From: Bacteroidota bacterium | GTDB taxonomy: Bacteria > Bacteroidota > Bacteroidia > Bacteroidales > UBA10428 | Length of the DNA: 39,534 bases | NCBI GenBank assembly: GCA_003252385.1 | Contig: QKEH01000175.1 | Coordinates: 1-39,534 of the forward strand | Reading direction: 5' to 3' | In this document: positions 25,215 to 32,338 of the stretch, piece after piece | Numbering within the stretch: the first letter of the stretch is position 1 | Layout: each line of letters starts with the position of its first letter | Translations under genes and position numbers: made by a program | The notes under the pieces: generated by a model | Seen by the model: only the letters and a program-made list of their open reading frames with translations | The model's database searches: none | Told to the model about the DNA's origin: nothing

Positions 25215-25817
25215 ATGAGTTACCTGCTGCTTACTGTAATTAGTTGTTTTCTGCTCCTGGGGGTTACCTTTTATTGGCTGGTTAAACGTTCGTCCCAAAG
25301 GTTGTCTCCATCCAGTTACTGGAGCAATCGCAACCGAACGAGCGAAGAGCTTCTCAAGCTTCGCGAGCGCATCCAAAATGAAGATATCGATTTTAAGCAT
25401 GTAAAGCAGCTTATCAGCGTTACCATCAAATACCGGAACCTTTTAAAACGCATGTCGCTGGAAACCGAATCGATTCAGCTACTGGCCGCAAAACTATCCC
25501 GAATTGCTCACAGTGAGTTTGAGGAAATCCGGCAACTTCGGCACGAAATGCAAAAGCTTAAGGAAACCCTGCCCGGTGCCCATGCCTTTCCTGGCGAACC
25601 CACCATTGCCGGCATCCTCAGTCAGCTTTACCAAAACATGGAACAAACCGAAACCTGTCTCTCGGAATGGGTCAGCGATGAAAAGTTTATCACCCTGTTA
25701 CCCGATCAGGTGGGGCTGCAACTTCAAAAACTCCGCGAAAATTACGATAATACGGTAAGAATACATACCCTGCTCATTGAGTACTACCACGATGTATTTG
25801 CCAGTCCATCGATGTAA
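25215..25817 (+). CDS. Single-pass membrane protein with coiled-coil, unknown function
   Basis: The 200-residue protein has one N-terminal membrane anchor (MSYLLLTVISCFLLLGVTFY, then WLV). A basic stretch (KRSSQRLSPSSYWSNRNR) follows. Residues about 45-120 are mostly charged helix (SEELLKLRERIQNEDIDF, EEIRQLRHEMQKLKETL) likely to form a coiled coil. No catalytic motif is recognised. It is divergent from the PorE-like gene across 185 bases and stands alone before glnII. The function is unknown. Confidence 0.6.
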   Translation: MSYLLLTVISCFLLLGVTFYWLVKRSSQRLSPSSYWSNRNRTSEELLKLRERIQNEDIDFKHVKQLISVTIKYRNLLKRMSLETESIQLLAAKLSRIAHSEFEEIRQLRHEMQKLKETLPGAHAFPGEPTIAGILSQLYQNMEQTETCLSEWVSDEKFITLLPDQVGLQLQKLRENYDNTVRIHTLLIEYYHDVFASPSM

Positions 25818-25980
25818 CTGACGATGGGTATATCCCGCTAACCCGATTACGGTACCACGCTCCGCGACCTTATTTGTTAAAATAACAATTCCTTTTGAGA
25901 CTCCCCCAAAAAGTACTGGAAACTATTGAAATTATGGCATTCTTCAAATCAGACCCTCTAATAATTCATCATTTCAATCA

Positions 25981-26074
25981 TACCCCTGTTAATTCATGGG
26001 GTACCCATGGTATTTATTACAAGTTATAAGCAAGTCCCCTACTTTTTTAGTGGTTTTGCATAATAAATACCGTG
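25981..26074. repeat. Nested inverted repeats upstream of glnII
   Basis: Three overlapping dyads are visible. TACCCC (25981-25986) pairs with GGGGTA (25998-26003). CATGGG (25995-26000) pairs with CCCATG (26004-26009) around GTA. A long arm CATGGTATTTATTA (26006-26019) matches TAATAAATACCGTG (26061-26074) at 13 of 14 positions, with 41 bases between. The right arm ends 16 bases before the putative -7 box. The arrangement could be an operator, a cruciform or alternative RNA folds; which one is not decided by the sequence. Confidence 0.55.
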
Positions 26075-26090
26075 ATTTAAAAATTTTTTT

Positions 26091-26098
26091 TACATTTG
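26091..26098 (+). promoter_or_regulatory. -7 element (TACATTTG) of glnII
   Basis: TACATTTG matches TAnnTTTG exactly and lies 50 bases before the ATG at 26149, leaving an AT-rich leader. No TTG is seen at the -33 position, so an activator may be needed; the inverted repeats just upstream would be well placed. Confidence 0.5.
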
Positions 26099-26148
26099 TA
26101 GCTAATTAAGTAGAAATCATTAACAATAACTTATAAAAGCGATTTTTT

Positions 26149-27162
26149 ATGAAATCTAAATTAGAGTACATTTGGCTGGATGGTACCGTACCCACCCAAC
26201 AACTAAGAAGTAAAACCAAAATTGTTTCCAACTTCGGTGGAAAATTAGCAGACTGCCCCATGTGGTCATTCGACGGATCATCAACCAACCAAGCTGCTGG
26301 TGGATCTTCCGACCTTCAATTGAAACCGGTTGCTTTGTATCCTGACCCTGCCCGTAAAAATGGCTGGCTGGTAATGACCGAGGTATTGAATGCCAACGGT
26401 ACTCCCCACCCCACCAACGGTCGTGCTACCATTATTGACGAGGATGCCGACTTCTGGTTTGGTTTTGAGCAGGAATACTTCCTTTACGACCCATCTACCA
26501 ACCTGCCTTTGGGTTTCCCGGTTAATGGCTATCCCGCCCCTCAGGGACCTTACTATTGTAGCGTAGGTGCCAAGAATGCTTTTGGCCGCGAAATTGTGGA
26601 AGAGCATTTGGACATTTGCCTCGAAGCCGGTTTAAATGTAGAAGGTATCAATGCCGAGGTGGCTGCAGGACAGTGGGAATTCCAGGTGTTTGCCAAAGGA
26701 GCACACGACGCTGGTGACCAAACTTGGGTAGCCCGTTACCTGCTCGAAAGAACTGCAGAAAAATACGGTATCGCTATTAACTGGCATTGTAAACCCCTTG
26801 GCGACACCGACTGGAACGGTTCCGGTATGCACGCTAACTTCTCGAACAGCGTACTTCGTACCTGCGGTTCAAAAGAAACCTACGAGAAAATCTGCAAAGC
26901 GTTTGCACCTGCCGATATCATCAAAGCACATATTGAAGTATACGGAGCTGACAACCACCTGCGCCTGACCGGTAAACACGAAACACAAAGCATCGACAAA
27001 TTCAGCTTTGGTATTTCTGACCGTGGTGCTTCTATCCGTATTCCCATTGCCACCGTTGAGAACAACTGGAAAGGCTGGTTGGAAGACCGTCGTCCGAACT
27101 CAGCTGCCGATCCTTACAAAGTGGCTGCACGTATCATTAAAACGGTACACGGAGTTAAGTAA
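26149..27162 (+). CDS. glnII: Glutamine synthetase, type II (eukaryote-like)
   Basis: The 337-residue protein makes glutamine from glutamate, ammonia and ATP. The length and motifs are those of GSII rather than the 470-residue GSI. The opening beta-grasp domain has EYIWLDGT and MWSFDGSSTNQA. Then FGFEQEYFLYD carries the metal-binding Glu residues. NVEGINAEVAAGQWEFQVF and NWHCKPLGDTDWNGSGMHAN follow, and SDRGASIRIP with EDRRPNSAADPY close the active site. It is the likely main nitrogen-assimilation enzyme, since the GSI-like gene at 377 is frameshifted and of a different subfamily. It is monocistronic, with a terminator after it and inverted repeats before the promoter. Confidence 0.95.
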   Translation: MKSKLEYIWLDGTVPTQQLRSKTKIVSNFGGKLADCPMWSFDGSSTNQAAGGSSDLQLKPVALYPDPARKNGWLVMTEVLNANGTPHPTNGRATIIDEDADFWFGFEQEYFLYDPSTNLPLGFPVNGYPAPQGPYYCSVGAKNAFGREIVEEHLDICLEAGLNVEGINAEVAAGQWEFQVFAKGAHDAGDQTWVARYLLERTAEKYGIAINWHCKPLGDTDWNGSGMHANFSNSVLRTCGSKETYEKICKAFAPADIIKAHIEVYGADNHLRLTGKHETQSIDKFSFGISDRGASIRIPIATVENNWKGWLEDRRPNSAADPYKVAARIIKTVHGVK

Positions 27163-27182
27163 TTGCTCCTTATAAGCATATC

Positions 27183-27214
27183 AAAAAGGCTGGAAATATC
27201 TTCCGGCCTTTTTT
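27183..27214 (+). terminator. Intrinsic terminator of glnII
   Basis: A 13-bp stem with one G-T wobble (27183-27195 with 27201-27213) encloses the loop ATATC and ends in six T residues. It lies 20 bases after the stop codon. Confidence 0.85.
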
Positions 27215-27474
27215 ATTTTCTTGCGACCAAGGTGTTCATCCTAATTTTTTATTTCCCGGTTTGTTCAATAGTCAGAAACTAAATACCGATTAAATAAGAG
27301 CCTATCCATTTAGTGAATCCCCTTTTAACTTTAGCATAAGAGATATGGTGTAAATGCTTGTTAATCCAATGAAGTACCGTGGCTCATATCAATATCGACA
27401 GGGGTTTTGATATAAATATGGAGAACTTGTTGTTGCTCAATTCAGATTTATTTTCTTTGTATAAATTTAGAACT
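27215..27474. other. AT-rich intergenic stretch before the FISUMP gene
   Basis: No gene is seen. The frame of the next gene is open upstream to 27379, but that part lacks a signal peptide and is not protein-like. TAACTTTA at about 27325 and TAAATTTA just before 27475 are near-matches to the -7 box, each one base off. Base composition is more AT-rich than the genes to the left. Confidence 0.3.
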
Positions 27475-28464
27475 ATGAAGAATTTGAATTTTATTGTTAT
27501 TCTTGGAATTGCCATTTTCATGGCAACATGTAAAAAGGATGATCCGCCTCCCAAGCAACCGGAACTTTACGTTTCAATCCATTCTACAGTGGACCAGGTA
27601 ACCGATAGTTCCGCATCGGTACATGCCTATTTACAGTTTGATGGTACCCTTAATGGGTATGGCATTGTTTATAGTTCAACGAATGCATTGCCTACTTTCG
27701 GGGGGGTGGATTGTGAGTACATTTCATCCAATAATTTAGAGGGTAACACTTTTACAGCGGTCTTAAACAATCTAACATCCGGAACCGTGTATTACCTGGC
27801 AGCGTATGCCAAAATCGACAATCAGTATATCTATAGCGAAACAGATACGTTGGGAACGAATGGGTATCTAACCGACATTGAGGGTAATACATACCGGATT
27901 GTACGTATTGGAGATTTATATTGGATGGCCGATAATTTAAAAACCACAAAATACAACGATGGAACCGATATTCCGAATTTAACCGACCATACCGATTGGT
28001 CAACAGACACGATAGGAGCCTGTTGTTGGTACGATAATAATAGCGCCTTTAAACAGACTTACGGTGCACTTTACAATTGGTATGCGGCGAATACCAATAA
28101 ACTGGCACCATCGGGATGGCACGTATCCACGGGGGACGATTGGCAGAATTTAAATACCTATGTGAATTCCGATGCGAAATCTATTATGTCTGAAGATGGA
28201 TGGTATGATGTGGCACATCAACCTGCCAATGAGGGTACTAATAGATACGGGTTTAATGCTTTACCGGCAGGATGCAGGGATGCTGATAAGGATTACTACA
28301 CCACTTTTTTCATAGACTTATTTATGTACACTGCGTGGTGGAGAATAGAAGAAGGTATTAATTATGGCGTTGTTTATGGATTCCATTATTTTAGTACTGA
28401 AATAGCTAGTCATTATGTGCACAAAGAATCGGGTTATTCGGTGCGGTGTGTACGGGATGAGTGA
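27475..28464 (+). CDS. FISUMP-domain surface lipoprotein
   Basis: The 329-residue protein starts with a lipoprotein signal (MKNLNFIVILGIAIFMATC) followed directly by KKDDPP. The acidic residues right after the Cys resemble the lipoprotein export signal that sends Bacteroidota lipoproteins to the cell surface. A fibronectin-like domain follows (residues 40-140, ending VYYLAAYAKIDN). The C-terminal 190 residues are a FISUMP (Fibrobacter succinogenes major paralogous) domain: DIEGNTYRIVRIGDLYWMAD, NLKTTKYNDG, YGALYNWYAA, LAPSGWHVSTGDDWQNL and SGYSVRCVRD. The domain's function is unknown. Codon use is more AT-rich than in the neighbouring housekeeping genes, and it sits in a likely accessory region. 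Confidence 0.88.
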   Translation: MKNLNFIVILGIAIFMATCKKDDPPPKQPELYVSIHSTVDQVTDSSASVHAYLQFDGTLNGYGIVYSSTNALPTFGGVDCEYISSNNLEGNTFTAVLNNLTSGTVYYLAAYAKIDNQYIYSETDTLGTNGYLTDIEGNTYRIVRIGDLYWMADNLKTTKYNDGTDIPNLTDHTDWSTDTIGACCWYDNNSAFKQTYGALYNWYAANTNKLAPSGWHVSTGDDWQNLNTYVNSDAKSIMSEDGWYDVAHQPANEGTNRYGFNALPAGCRDADKDYYTTFFIDLFMYTAWWRIEEGINYGVVYGFHYFSTEIASHYVHKESGYSVRCVRDE

Positions 28465-28590
28465 TACTGGTATGGATTTTTATAAATAAAACAACTGATC
28501 CATTCAAGGGATAACTTTCAAAATCACCTATATAAATGCATCATCCTACTGCCAAGCGAAGTCCGTTACTAACAACTACCGATCCTACAT

Positions 28591-28633
28591 ACCCGGCAAA
28601 CTCTATATTTTAACCGTATAGAAATTGTCGGGT
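28591..28633. repeat. Long imperfect hairpin
   Basis: An outer stem ACCCGGCAA (28591-28599) pairs with TTGTCGGGT (28625-28633), with one G-T wobble. Inside it are symmetric 3-base mismatches (ACT opposite AAA), an inner 5-bp stem CTATA/TATAG, and a 9-base loop TTTTAACCG. It has no T tail on either strand, so it is not an ordinary terminator. Confidence 0.6.
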
Positions 28634-28766
28634 TCCTCATAATTTCACGCACCTGCGCCCAATTACTCTTCCGCAGTTATTGCCTAAGGCCTTCGACTCT
28701 GGGTTTGGCAGTAAAAATTCGACTTGTAACGGTGGCGGTTTAACAAGGTCTTCTCTTCATCTGCAT

Positions 28767-28783
28767 CGAAGTTGCCAACTTCG
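28767..28783. repeat. Perfect 8-bp palindrome with single-base centre
   Basis: CGAAGTTG and CAACTTCG flank a single central base, giving a 17-base perfect dyad (7-bp stem with a 3-base loop if folded). It lies in the gene-free stretch between the FISUMP gene and the acyltransferase. Confidence 0.6.
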
Positions 28784-28805
28784 CCCGGTGGGAGGACTCC
28801 CCAAT

Positions 28806-28835
28806 TTTGCTTTTGATTTCAATATCAAAAGCAAA
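28806..28835. repeat. Perfect 12-bp hairpin
   Basis: TTTGCTTTTGAT (28806-28817) and ATCAAAAGCAAA (28824-28835) pair perfectly around TTCAAT. The right arm overlaps a minus-strand TATCTTTG box (28839-28832), so the hairpin could lie at a promoter or at the end of a mobile or repeated element. Confidence 0.6.
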
Positions 28836-28930
28836 GATAGTACCTGTTCTTAACCAGTAGAGAGCTTGTAACTAGCTTCATTCACCGCCCGTGTTCAGTT
28901 TTAATGCAGTTTCAAAAAAGACTTTAGGAG

Positions 28931-28960
28931 TTGATAAGCGATAAATTAGTTTTAGGTTTG
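28931..28960 (+). promoter_or_regulatory. Promoter of the acyltransferase gene
   Basis: TTG at 28931-28933 and TAGGTTTG at 28953-28960 are 19 bases apart, an exact match to the Bacteroidota -33/-7 pattern. The ATG lies 50 bases downstream. Confidence 0.6.
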
Positions 28961-29010
28961 AATATCGATAAAATGTATCAGACAGCGTTTAATCAACTAT
29001 CCTTTTATAC

Positions 29011-30159
29011 ATGAACTCAACAGACAACCCGGTTTCCGTTTTTACCGATTCCAAAAACCATTACGAAATTCTGGATGGCCTGCGCGGTGTTGCTGCAGTT
29101 ATGGTGGTTCTGTTCCACCTGTTCGAAACCTTTACCGGAGGCAATCACCTTATTCAAATTATCAATCACGGATACTTAGCCGTCGACTTTTTCTTTGTTC
29201 TTTCCGGATTTGTAATTGGCTACGCTTACGATAACCGCTGGGCTAAAATGACTTTGGGGGGCTTTTTCAAACGCCGGCTTATACGACTCCATCCCATGAT
29301 TATATTGGGAATGCTCATTGGAGCCATCGGGTTTTATTTCAGCGCTTCACCCATTGTATTTCCGGCTGTCAGTACCTATCCTGTATGGAAAATGCTGTTG
29401 GTTATGTTCATTGGGTTCACGCTGATTCCTTTACCCGGATCGATGGATGTAAGAGGATGGAGCCAGATGCATCCTCTTAACGGCCCGGCATGGTCACTTT
29501 TCTACGAGTATGTAGCGAATATTTTATATGGTCTGTTGATTAGAAAATGGTCGACCAAGGTGCTTGTGATTTTTACTATACTGGCGGGTTGTGCTTTAAT
29601 CCACCTTGGGGTTACCAGCCCTTACGGCGATGTGGTTGGAGGATGGTCCATCGATACGCAATTTCGCATTGGTATAACCCGATTACTCTATCCTTTTTTG
29701 GCCGGACTTTTGCTTTCCCGGATCAGCAAACCCGGCACTATGAAACATGCCTTTTTTTGGTGTAGTGCATTGATTATTGCCAGTCTCTCCATTCCAAGAA
29801 TCGGAGGAACCAGTCATGTGTGGATGAATGGACTGTATGACTCTGTGACCATTCTGGTTGTATTCCCCTTAATTGTATATATGGGGGCAAGTGGTGCTGC
29901 GAAAGGAAAATTTACCCGGAAAATCGCTAAGTTTTTCGGCGATATTTCATATCCGTTATACATCACCCACTATCCTTTACTATACATTTTTACCGCATGG
30001 ATTTATGATAATCAGGTATCCATGCAAAAAGCCTGGTTCATGGCTTTGATTGTACTTTTTTCATCGGTTGCAATAGCTTATGGTAGTTTGAAAGTGTATG
30101 ATATTCCTGTAAGAAATTGGCTTGCCAAACGCTTTATGACGAAAACGCTTGAGAAATAG
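29011..30159 (+). CDS. Acyltransferase family 3 membrane protein
   Basis: The 382-residue integral membrane protein has about ten hydrophobic segments. The N-terminus shows the acyltransferase-3 signature ILDGLRGVAAVMVVLFHLFE, with the catalytic His in the first membrane helix. It is followed by GYLAVDFFFVLSGFVIGYAY and the Arg-rich loop FFKRRLIRLHP. NGPAWSLFYEYVANILYGL and the late SYPLYITHYPLLYIF are also typical. These enzymes O-acylate sugars, for example in exopolysaccharide, O-antigen or peptidoglycan. The acceptor is unknown. It is the only enzyme in the accessory region between glnII and rsmI, converging on rsmI. Confidence 0.92.
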   Translation: MNSTDNPVSVFTDSKNHYEILDGLRGVAAVMVVLFHLFETFTGGNHLIQIINHGYLAVDFFFVLSGFVIGYAYDNRWAKMTLGGFFKRRLIRLHPMIILGMLIGAIGFYFSASPIVFPAVSTYPVWKMLLVMFIGFTLIPLPGSMDVRGWSQMHPLNGPAWSLFYEYVANILYGLLIRKWSTKVLVIFTILAGCALIHLGVTSPYGDVVGGWSIDTQFRIGITRLLYPFLAGLLLSRISKPGTMKHAFFWCSALIIASLSIPRIGGTSHVWMNGLYDSVTILVVFPLIVYMGASGAAKGKFTRKIAKFFGDISYPLYITHYPLLYIFTAWIYDNQVSMQKAWFMALIVLFSSVAIAYGSLKVYDIPVRNWLAKRFMTKTLEK

Positions 30160-30223
30160 GATTACAGCCATACTTTGAACGTATCGAGCACTCCGTACCC
30201 GGGGCTTTTAAAGCGGAAGATTT

Positions 30224-30901
30224 TTAATCAAGAACCGGGTTAAACACTACAACAATTTCACCTTTAGGTGGTGTGGCAGTGTAGTGTTCGGCAAGCTCCT
30301 GCAGGGAACCCCTGCGGTTTTCTTCGTGGAGTTTACTGAGTTCGCGCGAAACACAGGCCTGATGTTCGGCCGAAAAATATTCGGCCAGCTGGTTCAGCAA
30401 CTTCACCAACCGAAAGGGCGATTCGTAAAATACAATGGTCCGTTCTTCGGAAGTTAAAGACTCCAGCCGCTTGTTGCGGCCTTTTTTCTGGGGGAGAAAA
30501 CCTTCAAAAATAAACCGATCCGATGGAAATCCGGAATTGACCAGTGCCGGAACAAAGGCGGTGGCACCGGGAAGGCATTCCACTTCAATATGGTTTTGAA
30601 CACAGGCACGAACCAGCAGGAAACCCGGGTCTGAAATGGAAGGCGTACCGGCGTCGGAAATCAAAGCTATGGTCTTTCCGGCCTGTAGCTCCTGGATGCA
30701 GTGAGCCAGCTTATGGTGTTCGTTGAATTTATGAAACGACCCCATGGGGGTTCCAATTTCGAAATGTTTAAGCAGGAAGCCCGAGGTGCGGGTATCTTCC
30801 GCCAGGATCAGATCCACTTCCTTTAAAATGCGAATGGCGCGGAAGGTCATGTCCTCCAGGTTGCCGATAGGGGTAGGTACCAGGTACAGTTTAGTCTTCA
30901 T
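30224..30901 (-). CDS. rsmI: 16S rRNA (cytidine-1402-2'-O)-methyltransferase RsmI
   Basis: The 225-residue tetrapyrrole-methylase-fold enzyme 2'-O-methylates C1402 of 16S rRNA using SAM. Diagnostic segments are KLYLVPTPIGNLEDMTFRAI at the start, LILAEDTRTSGFLLKHF, ALISDAGTPSISDPGFLLV, CLPGATAFVPALVNSGF and FEGFLPQKKGR. It ends after PPKGEIVVVF. The ATG at 30901 overlaps the end of the upstream partner by 11 bases; the frame also opens four codons earlier. It is cotranscribed with that partner. Confidence 0.96.
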   Translation of the reverse strand: MKTKLYLVPTPIGNLEDMTFRAIRILKEVDLILAEDTRTSGFLLKHFEIGTPMGSFHKFNEHHKLAHCIQELQAGKTIALISDAGTPSISDPGFLLVRACVQNHIEVECLPGATAFVPALVNSGFPSDRFIFEGFLPQKKGRNKRLESLTSEERTIVFYESPFRLVKLLNQLAEYFSAEHQACVSRELSKLHEENRRGSLQELAEHYTATPPKGEIVVVFNPVLD

Positions 30902-31589
30902 GGCGGCGCACAATGAGCTTACGGCGAATCAGTTCCAGAATGCGTTGTACATAGGGGGCATTCATATCCCATTTCAAATCTTCTTCGAGGTAGGCGTAGG
31001 CCTCAATAAAACTGCCAAAACGGTTCAGGGTTTCCATAGTTTCATGGAATTGCTGATGGTCGCCATGGAACAATTCGTTGATCAGTTCAAATTTTTCATT
31101 CAGTCCAATGGCTCCGGTAATACTGCTGATGGGTTGTGTTTGCAGTTTGGAGCTGATGTCGGCAAGCGTTTGCCGGCTTTGGATTTCTTCGTTGAGCGTG
31201 GTGGGGTTATTAAACTGGTCGGCCAGCAGGGGCTGCTTTGTATGGAGTTCGGTTTCCGGAGTCTTAGCTTCGGTTTGCGGAGCTATTACTGGGGGGGCTT
31301 CCGGCGCTTTTTCTTCCACTAAGGGGGCTTTTGGAACCGTATTGTTAACTTCGGGAGGTGGAACCGGTGTGGTCACGGCGATTGCCGGGGTCGGAATATG
31401 GAGTTGGGGTGTTGGTGCGGATGGGATGTGTTTTAATTCCAGAGCCACATCGTAGATGGCGCGGAGTTTTTCGAGCAGCAGGTCAAGGTCAATGGCCCGT
31501 ATTTCCTGTTCCCGGGCCATGTCCTCGGCAAGAGCGCCAATGTCGCCAGCCTGCTTCTTAAGTACTTCCAGGGTGTTTTGAAACTTCAT
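30891..31589 (-). CDS. Conserved protein of unknown function, coupled to rsmI
   Basis: The 232-residue protein has a charged helical N-terminus (residues 1-55, QAGDIGALAEDMAREQEIRA). A Pro/Thr/Glu-rich disordered linker of about 60 residues follows. The conserved C-terminal helical domain starts at ISSITGAIGLNEKFELINEL and continues FHGDHQQFHETMETLNRF and ILELIRRKLI. The C-terminal 'IGxNEKFxxxxELFxGD' block recurs in Bacteroidota proteins of this layout, so it is a real family of unknown role. There is no signal peptide or membrane segment. It overlaps rsmI by 11 bases, which suggests translational coupling. Confidence 0.75.
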   Translation of the reverse strand: MKFQNTLEVLKKQAGDIGALAEDMAREQEIRAIDLDLLLEKLRAIYDVALELKHIPSAPTPQLHIPTPAIAVTTPVPPPEVNNTVPKAPLVEEKAPEAPPVIAPQTEAKTPETELHTKQPLLADQFNNPTTLNEEIQSRQTLADISSKLQTQPISSITGAIGLNEKFELINELFHGDHQQFHETMETLNRFGSFIEAYAYLEEDLKWDMNAPYVQRILELIRRKLIVRRHED

Positions 31590-31647
31590 GGTGTCTTGTT
31601 TGTTTCTGTAAACGTTGAATATAGCTCGTCTATTGGTCAGTTGGTTA

Positions 31648-31655
31648 CAAAATTA
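31648..31655 (-). promoter_or_regulatory. -7 element (TAATTTTG) for the rsmI operon
   Basis: On the minus strand TAATTTTG matches TAnnTTTG and lies 58 bases before the ATG at 31589. A TTATC...GATAA dyad (31662-31675) sits just upstream of it. No clear TTG is seen at -33. Confidence 0.4.
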
Positions 31656-31704
31656 CATGTTTTATCGGTTGATAAGATGCTCAGGTGCGAACATTCTAAA
31701 TCAT

Positions 31705-31712
31705 TACCTTTG
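31705..31712 (+). promoter_or_regulatory. -7 element (TACCTTTG) of tdk
   Basis: TACCTTTG matches the -7 consensus and lies 44 bases before the tdk ATG at 31757. No TTG lies at the usual -33 distance. Confidence 0.45.
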
Positions 31713-31756
31713 ATGGCGAACTACTTACGGAACTTACCAAACTAATTATCAGGTTT

Positions 31757-32326
31757 ATGCAGTACGACCCCATTGTAAATCCCCATCCACACCTGGGATC
31801 CATCGAGGTGATTACCGGATCGATGTTTTCGGGCAAAACCGAAGAACTCATTCGCCGTTTACGCCGCGCTTTGCTGGCGCAGCAGCGGGTACAGGTTTTT
31901 CGTTCGGCGGTGGATACCCGTTCGGATGATCATCATATCGTTTCGCACGATCAGAATACCATGCAGGCGGTAGTGGTGGATGACCCCTCTGAGATTTTGA
32001 CTCTGCTCGATGAGGTGGATGTGGTTGGTATTGACGAGGCTCAGTTTTTTTCCAGGGAATTGGCACAAGTGTGTAACACCATGGCCAATAAGGGTATTCG
32101 GGTCATCGTTGCCGGCCTCGACATGGATTTTAAGGGCGAACCTTTTGGTCCAATTCCTTATCTGATGGCCATTGCCGAGCGGGTTACCAAGGTGCGGGCA
32201 GTATGTATGCATTGTGGTAATCCGGCGCACTACTCTGTTCGTACCACCGCGGAAAAACATCAGGTGGTGATTGGGGCATCGGAGCATTATGTACCCCTTT
32301 GCCGCAAATGCAGTTCTCATCAGTAA
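31757..32326 (+). CDS. tdk: Thymidine kinase (type II)
   Basis: The 189-residue protein phosphorylates thymidine with ATP in the nucleotide salvage pathway. The P-loop GSMFSGKTEELIRR is at residues 21-34. The DEAQFF segment near residue 94 carries the catalytic acidic residue, and GLDMDFKGEPFGPIPYLMA forms the substrate lasso start. Zinc-binding Cys pairs are CMHC and CRKC near the C-terminus. The murF-alr fusion begins 12 bases later. It has its own promoter-like element, divergent from the rsmI operon. Confidence 0.96.
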   Translation: MQYDPIVNPHPHLGSIEVITGSMFSGKTEELIRRLRRALLAQQRVQVFRSAVDTRSDDHHIVSHDQNTMQAVVVDDPSEILTLLDEVDVVGIDEAQFFSRELAQVCNTMANKGIRVIVAGLDMDFKGEPFGPIPYLMAIAERVTKVRAVCMHCGNPAHYSVRTTAEKHQVVIGASEHYVPLCRKCSSHQ

Positions 32327-32338
32327 GCAGCGTTTTCT

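Larger units (their letters stand above)
28465..28930. other. Gene-free, hairpin-rich stretch
   Basis: No open frame resembles a protein. The stretch holds at least three clear hairpins (annotated separately at 28591-28633, 28767-28783 and 28806-28835) plus weaker dyads such as GCCTAAGGC at 28682-28690. On the minus strand TATCTTTG (28839-28832) fits a -7 box and would direct transcription leftward through the hairpins; a -33 box is not evident. The minus strand also has a short open text GEVGNFDADEEKTLLNRH that may be the relic of a gene or part of a dispersed repeat. Confidence 0.4.

Noticed and set aside
27379-27474. N-terminal extension of the FISUMP gene
   Set aside because: A lipoprotein signal starts at 27475 and the upstream codons are not protein-like.
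28591-28835. CRISPR array or integron attC array
   Set aside because: The hairpins differ from each other in sequence and spacing. There is no repeated unit and no paired core-site pattern.
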